Below the pieces are notes generated by a model, which did no database searches, was not told where the DNA came from, and was given only the letters and a program-made list of their open reading frames with translations. A stretch of DNA of 8,642 nucleotides from Acidobacteriota bacterium (GTDB lineage Bacteria; Acidobacteriota; UBA6911), in contig JAFNAH010000188.1 of assembly GCA_017860075.1 (NCBI GenBank), positions 1 to 8,642 on the forward strand. The letters are read 5' to 3'. Below, one piece after another: positions 5,139-8,642 of this stretch. The translations under genes were made by a program, and so were the position numbers. Within the stretch, counting starts at the first letter, position 1, and each line of letters opens with the position of its first letter.

Positions 5139-6269
5139 TCAGTGCAGGAGCGCGGGTTGGGTCGCTGCCCGGGGTGAATCTGCCTTGATGTATTTCCTCA
5201 CATAGGCTTCCAGCAGCTTGCGGGATGCTTCTCCGGCCGCCGGCGTCATGTATTCCGGGACGCTGAAAGCCACGATGTCCGGCGTCGCGTACTCCGCCGC
5301 CAGCGTGATCTGCCTGTCGATCCTGGCAAGCGGGGCAGGGACCGCGCTGAAGAGGCCGTCGTCGCGACCGGGGCCGCCCGTCTGGTCAAAAACCTCCACA
5401 ATCACGACCAGGCTGCGTCCGCTCGCTGCGGTCGCGCGCTTCAGAGCGCTCAGGAACGGAGCCAGGTATTCAAGCTCCAGCTTGTGAGCCCCTATGCCAT
5501 CCTGGAACATGAGCCTCTCGATGGAGGAATCCGTCAGCACTGACTTCCAGAACGCTTCAAGTGAACCTGGATCCATATTCCCGCTGGAAAAACAGGAGAG
5601 GCTGACATCCGCGTTCGGGGTGAGCACGTGAAGACTTGAACTCAGGCTCTTGAGGTGCTCTTTCAGGATCCTGCGCCTCTCGGGTTGGACCCAGTTGGTG
5701 TCGTCGACCTCCTCGCTGATATACCAGCCATCGAATGAGGGATGCTTCGTCACGAGAGGGGCCAGTTCCGCCGCAATCGCGCTCGCACGCAGCATGGCAC
5801 GACGCAGATAGACTTCAACGGCCTGCGCAGGAGCAGCTACGTTGCGCCAGTAACCCGGGTCGTGCCACAGCCCCACCGAAACCTTCATGCCCCTGGAGTC
5901 TGCGAGGCCGAGGATTGTCTCCAGGGGCGGGTTCGCACCGTGCCGGTAAGTCTTGGAGTCGTAGAACGCCAGGTCATCAGATACACTCCACTGGACCACG
6001 ACCTTCGAGATCTGCATCGCAGCGAACGCGTCAAACAGACTGCTCCACTCTGTTGCCGACCACTCCTGGTGGTGATCCAGCAACTGCAGAAACGTTCCGC
6101 CGATCCGCGGCGCCGGGCCCGGTGCACCGGCTGCGCTTCCGCTGTTGCCGACGAACAAAAGCAGGGCCGTCAGCACCACCAGCCGGACCGCGGAATTGCG
6201 GGCGGCCGGGATCGACCGGCTTGCGACCGGATACCTAGAACAGAACCAGACTCGTGACCGTCCAACCAT
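5139..6269 (-). CDS. Exported DUF4434 (YbcH-like) putative glycoside hydrolase
   Basis: This 376-residue protein has a long Arg-rich n-region, a hydrophobic core at 30-41 (LVVLTALLLFVG) and a likely signal peptidase site near A47, so it should act in the periplasm or outside. The mature part resembles DUF4434, a TIM-barrel glycosidase-like family: GGTFLQLLDHHQEW (57-70) as first strand, VVVQWS (90-95), VGLWHDPGYW (132-141), WYISEEVDD (182-190) and VVIVEVFDQ (288-296). E186 or E187 and E292 sit where clan-A hydrolases place their acid and nucleophile; this is inference. The chosen ATG overlaps the upstream NfrA-like gene by 35 bases and has AGGGGG four bases before it. The frame is open further upstream, to 6467, but that stretch only shadows the NfrA-like gene. 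No other ATG lies between 6269 and the signal-peptide core. In E. coli ybcH follows nfrA, which supports a role in trimming or releasing a secreted polysaccharide. Confidence 0.7.
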   Translation of the reverse strand: MVGRSRVWFCSRYPVASRSIPAARNSAVRLVVLTALLLFVGNSGSAAGAPGPAPRIGGTFLQLLDHHQEWSATEWSSLFDAFAAMQISKVVVQWSVSDDLAFYDSKTYRHGANPPLETILGLADSRGMKVSVGLWHDPGYWRNVAAPAQAVEVYLRRAMLRASAIAAELAPLVTKHPSFDGWYISEEVDDTNWVQPERRRILKEHLKSLSSSLHVLTPNADVSLSCFSSGNMDPGSLEAFWKSVLTDSSIERLMFQDGIGAHKLELEYLAPFLSALKRATAASGRSLVVIVEVFDQTGGPGRDDGLFSAVPAPLARIDRQITLAAEYATPDIVAFSVPEYMTPAAGEASRKLLEAYVRKYIKADSPRAATQPALLH

Positions 6270-8642
6270 TGAGCCCCCTGTCTTCCTGCAGATCGTAACC
6301 CGGCTGCAGCCAGCTCCGTTTGTAGTGAAAAACGAACTCGAAGCCGACCCGCTCCGTCTCATAGCGGGTCCCGGCGAAGAAGAACTGCATGGACACGCCG
6401 CCGCCGGCTTCCACGTAAGTGCCTTGCGGCATGTTGTGATTCTGGTATCTCCCGTCGAGGACAGCATGCGGCTTCAACAGCACGTTTGAACCCAGCCTGA
6501 AGGACGCTCCCTGGTGTAACTCGGAGTAGAGAGCCATCATCCCGCCGTTCGGTGTGAAGTATCCGCCGTCGCCGTACACGAGCGAGTAGTTGCGGACTTT
6601 CCGGCCGGGCATCAAGTCCTGTCCGGTGGACCAGGAGTACATCCCCCGCCCGAGCCACCCGCCGCTGGTCGCGTCCCCGACCTTGAAAATCCGTTCACCG
6701 CTCAGGAAGAAGTTCTGCGACTCGAGAGGCTTGTAACGGACTCCAAGCCCGGCCTGGAGCGAATCGCCGGCGAAGCGAAGGGAGCCGGGCTCGACATTCC
6801 AGAGTAGTCGACCCGTTACCTGGAAAATCCGTCCGGAGCGAAATCCCAGCTTCGGAGGCTGGTAGCCGAACTCGACCCCTCCCTGGGACTGGAGCACTCC
6901 GCCGCCCAGTACCGATGCCGTCCCGACGGCGCCGTTGGAGCGGTAAGTCAGATAGGCAGCCAGGTCATACCGGTTGTTGATGCTGCGGATCTCGCTGCGC
7001 ATGCGGTAGACATCACGCTGGACCGCGAGTATCTCCTCTTCGGTTCGCTGCGGGTAGAGCGGAGCCTCATCGATCGCCTTGCGGAACCACGCGACCGCCT
7101 GAGCGTTATCCGGCTCTTTCCGATAGAGGTAGCCAAGATCGCGAACGACGTTGAGGTATTCCGGGCTGCGGGCGGCGACGCTCTCGAGCGTTCGGATCGC
7201 CTCCTGACGATTCCCTGCCCTCGCCAGCGCATACCCCAGCGCGAGCGCGTAGGTATCATTGAGGGGTTCCTGGGCTGCGGCCTGCCGGAGAACAGGCACG
7301 GCTTCCTCCGGCTTCCTGCCGCGCTGATACGCCAGACCCAGCATGTAGAGTCTCGACGGTGTGGACTGGACCTCCAGCGCCAGTTTCATGAACTTGATGG
7401 CTTCCTGGTCCTGGTTCCGGCCGAAAGCCACGAGCGCAAGCTCCTCGAGCCGTTCCCCCTTCAGAGTCGGCGGCAGCGCGCCGGCATCGATATTCGCGAG
7501 TATCCGCAGCGACTCGTCGTAGTTCTGCAGGAGGCGCTGCATTCGTGCCATAGCCAGGGCGACCTCCGGAGTCCTGACAAGATCCGGGGATTGGCGCCAG
7601 GTTTCCGCAGCCTTGGCGTACTCGTATTCCGAAGCGTACAGGTAACCCAGTTCCCGATTGAAGTCCTCCTGTTCCGATGCGCTGAGCCTGTCGGGCTTGC
7701 GGAGCGTGCCCTCCAGGTAATAGATCGCGACGCCGGGCTTGCCCAGGGCCACATAGGCGCGGGCCAGGTAGAGCACGGACTGGGGTGATTTCTCGCGCTC
7801 CAGCGCCGAACTGAAGCAGTCGCGCGCTTCTGCATACCGCTTCGAGTCAAACAGGAGCAGGCCAAGTCCCTGGTAGGTCCTGCTGTCCCTGTCTCCGAGC
7901 TCGATGGCGCTGCGCAGAGACTGCTCGGCAAGGTCAGGACGTTTCTGTTGGAGGTAGATAAATCCGAGGCGCCTGTAAGCCGTGCCCTTTTGTGCGGCGG
8001 AGGCGCCAGGCAGACTGAATATGCGCCGGTTGACCTCGATCGCCTTCTCCATGTTGCCGGCCATTCCCAGGCTTTCGGCCGCCTGGGCGAGCGTGTCCGG
8101 CTCGCCGGAGGGATCCGGCCCGAGGGCCTCCATGTAGTGGCCGGCGGCAGACGGGTAAAGGCCAAGGCCGAATTCAAGATTGGCAAGGCTCAACAGCGCC
8201 TTCGCGCGTTCTGCCGGGTCGCCCGATCCCATGGCAGAAAGCCTTTCATAGTCCGCTATCGCTTTCCGGGAATCGCCGATCTTCTCCCGGATCGAAGCAC
8301 GCACCTGGAGGCCTCTCGCGGTTTCCTGGATCGCCAGCGACTCGTCCACGCTTTGGAGGGCGGTAGTGTATCGCCCGGTCTGAAGGTCGATCTCGGCAAT
8401 CGCCAACGGCAGCGAAACGTCCCGGGGACTGAGACTCCGCGCCGAAACGAGCGCCTGCCTGGCCGGCTCATATTGCTGAAGCGTCTGGTACAGCATACCT
8501 GCCTGCTTCAGCGCGCTTGCGCGCTTCTGTTCCGGGAGGCCGCGATCAATTGCTTCCTCCAACTGTCGTGCCGCGTCCTCCTGCCTGCCCAGCCTGGCAC
8601 AGAGTATCCCCAGGGCATAGTAGTTGTCCGCGCTGGGTGCCA
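6235..8642 (-). CDS. NfrA-like TPR outer-membrane protein, N-terminus off window
   Basis: At least 801 residues are encoded. The frame is open through the right edge at 8642 and the true start lies beyond; the internal TTG at 8562 is not a start, because TPR sequence continues upstream of it. About fourteen TPR units fill residues 1-540 (such as ALGILCARLG, RLGFIYLQQKRPDLAEQSL and ALGYALARAGNRQEAI). The final 245 residues match the C-terminal domain of NfrA, the E. coli outer-membrane protein used by phage N4: FFLSGERIFKVGDA, GWLGRGMYSW, RNYSLVYGDGGYF and YVEAGGGVSMQFFF, with alternating hydrophobic/polar beta strands. The last residue is Phe (TVTSLVLF), as in proteins inserted by the BAM machinery. 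Like BcsC or PgaA it probably carries a polysaccharide through periplasm and outer membrane, with the TPR part as periplasmic scaffold. E. coli NfrA is about 990 residues, so perhaps 150-200 more lie off window. The NfrA identity is strong by motif but unsearched. Confidence 0.75.
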   Translation of the reverse strand, partial: APSADNYYALGILCARLGRQEDAARQLEEAIDRGLPEQKRASALKQAGMLYQTLQQYEPARQALVSARSLSPRDVSLPLAIAEIDLQTGRYTTALQSVDESLAIQETARGLQVRASIREKIGDSRKAIADYERLSAMGSGDPAERAKALLSLANLEFGLGLYPSAAGHYMEALGPDPSGEPDTLAQAAESLGMAGNMEKAIEVNRRIFSLPGASAAQKGTAYRRLGFIYLQQKRPDLAEQSLRSAIELGDRDSRTYQGLGLLLFDSKRYAEARDCFSSALEREKSPQSVLYLARAYVALGKPGVAIYYLEGTLRKPDRLSASEQEDFNRELGYLYASEYEYAKAAETWRQSPDLVRTPEVALAMARMQRLLQNYDESLRILANIDAGALPPTLKGERLEELALVAFGRNQDQEAIKFMKLALEVQSTPSRLYMLGLAYQRGRKPEEAVPVLRQAAAQEPLNDTYALALGYALARAGNRQEAIRTLESVAARSPEYLNVVRDLGYLYRKEPDNAQAVAWFRKAIDEAPLYPQRTEEEILAVQRDVYRMRSEIRSINNRYDLAAYLTYRSNGAVGTASVLGGGVLQSQGGVEFGYQPPKLGFRSGRIFQVTGRLLWNVEPGSLRFAGDSLQAGLGVRYKPLESQNFFLSGERIFKVGDATSGGWLGRGMYSWSTGQDLMPGRKVRNYSLVYGDGGYFTPNGGMMALYSELHQGASFRLGSNVLLKPHAVLDGRYQNHNMPQGTYVEAGGGVSMQFFFAGTRYETERVGFEFVFHYKRSWLQPGYDLQEDRGLNGWTVTSLVLF
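6274..6279 (-). promoter_or_regulatory. Ribosome binding site for the DUF4434 gene inside the NfrA-like gene
   Basis: AGGGGG on the minus strand lies four bases before the ATG at 6269, inside the last codons of the NfrA-like gene. It supports the overlapping start and translational coupling of the two genes. Confidence 0.5.

Noticed and set aside
6270..6467. N-terminal extension of the DUF4434 frame
   Set aside because: It lies wholly inside the NfrA-like gene in another frame, and its Ser/Cys/Arg-rich translation precedes the real signal peptide.
1..8642. tRNA, rRNA, CRISPR array, insertion sequence or prophage
   Set aside because: No cloverleaf, no regularly spaced direct repeats with unique spacers, and no transposase or phage-like frame on either strand.

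Overview
This is a GC-rich chromosomal window from a diderm bacterium. An outer-membrane beta-barrel-like protein and an exported protein with a signal peptide point to two membranes. The taxon is not fixed by anything I can read. The gene mix (ROK kinase with PIG-L deacetylase, HAD/AIR-synthase fusion, erythrin-type ferritin, NfrA-like protein) and the palindromic and hexanucleotide intergenic repeats would suit Acidobacteriota or a similar deep-branching Gram-negative phylum. That is an inference, not a determination.

Layout: bases 1-308 hold a cluster of palindromic repeats and a good sigma70-type promoter (TTGTCT-17-TATAAT). It drives a two-gene plus-strand operon: an atypical ROK-family sugar kinase (309-1715) and a PIG-L/LmbE-type zinc de-N-acetylase (1718-2572), probably acting together on an N-acetylated sugar. 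Converging on it from the other strand is a fused HAD phosphatase plus AIR-synthase/HypE-like protein (4249-2612). A 359-base divergent intergenic region (4250-4608) contains the promoter of the fusion gene, an 8-base-period G-run repeat and two inverted arrays of a degenerate hexanucleotide. A rubrerythrin/erythrin-like ferritin gene (4609-5100, GTG start) follows on the plus strand.

The right 3.5 kb is a minus-strand operon running in from beyond the window. It holds a long TPR protein with an NfrA-type C-terminal domain ending in Phe (8642-6235, N-terminus off the edge), overlapped by an exported DUF4434 (YbcH-like) protein (6269-5139). This is the gene order of the E. coli nfrB-nfrA-ybcH locus, tied to a c-di-GMP-dependent exopolysaccharide and phage N4 adsorption. 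The best hypothesis for a larger system here is a distant NfrA/NfrB-type exopolysaccharide export locus whose synthase should lie just past base 8642.

The other items worth attention are the HAD-AIR fusion, the loss of the zinc motif in the ROK protein, a helix-hairpin shortening of about ten residues in the ferritin, and the intergenic repeat structures.
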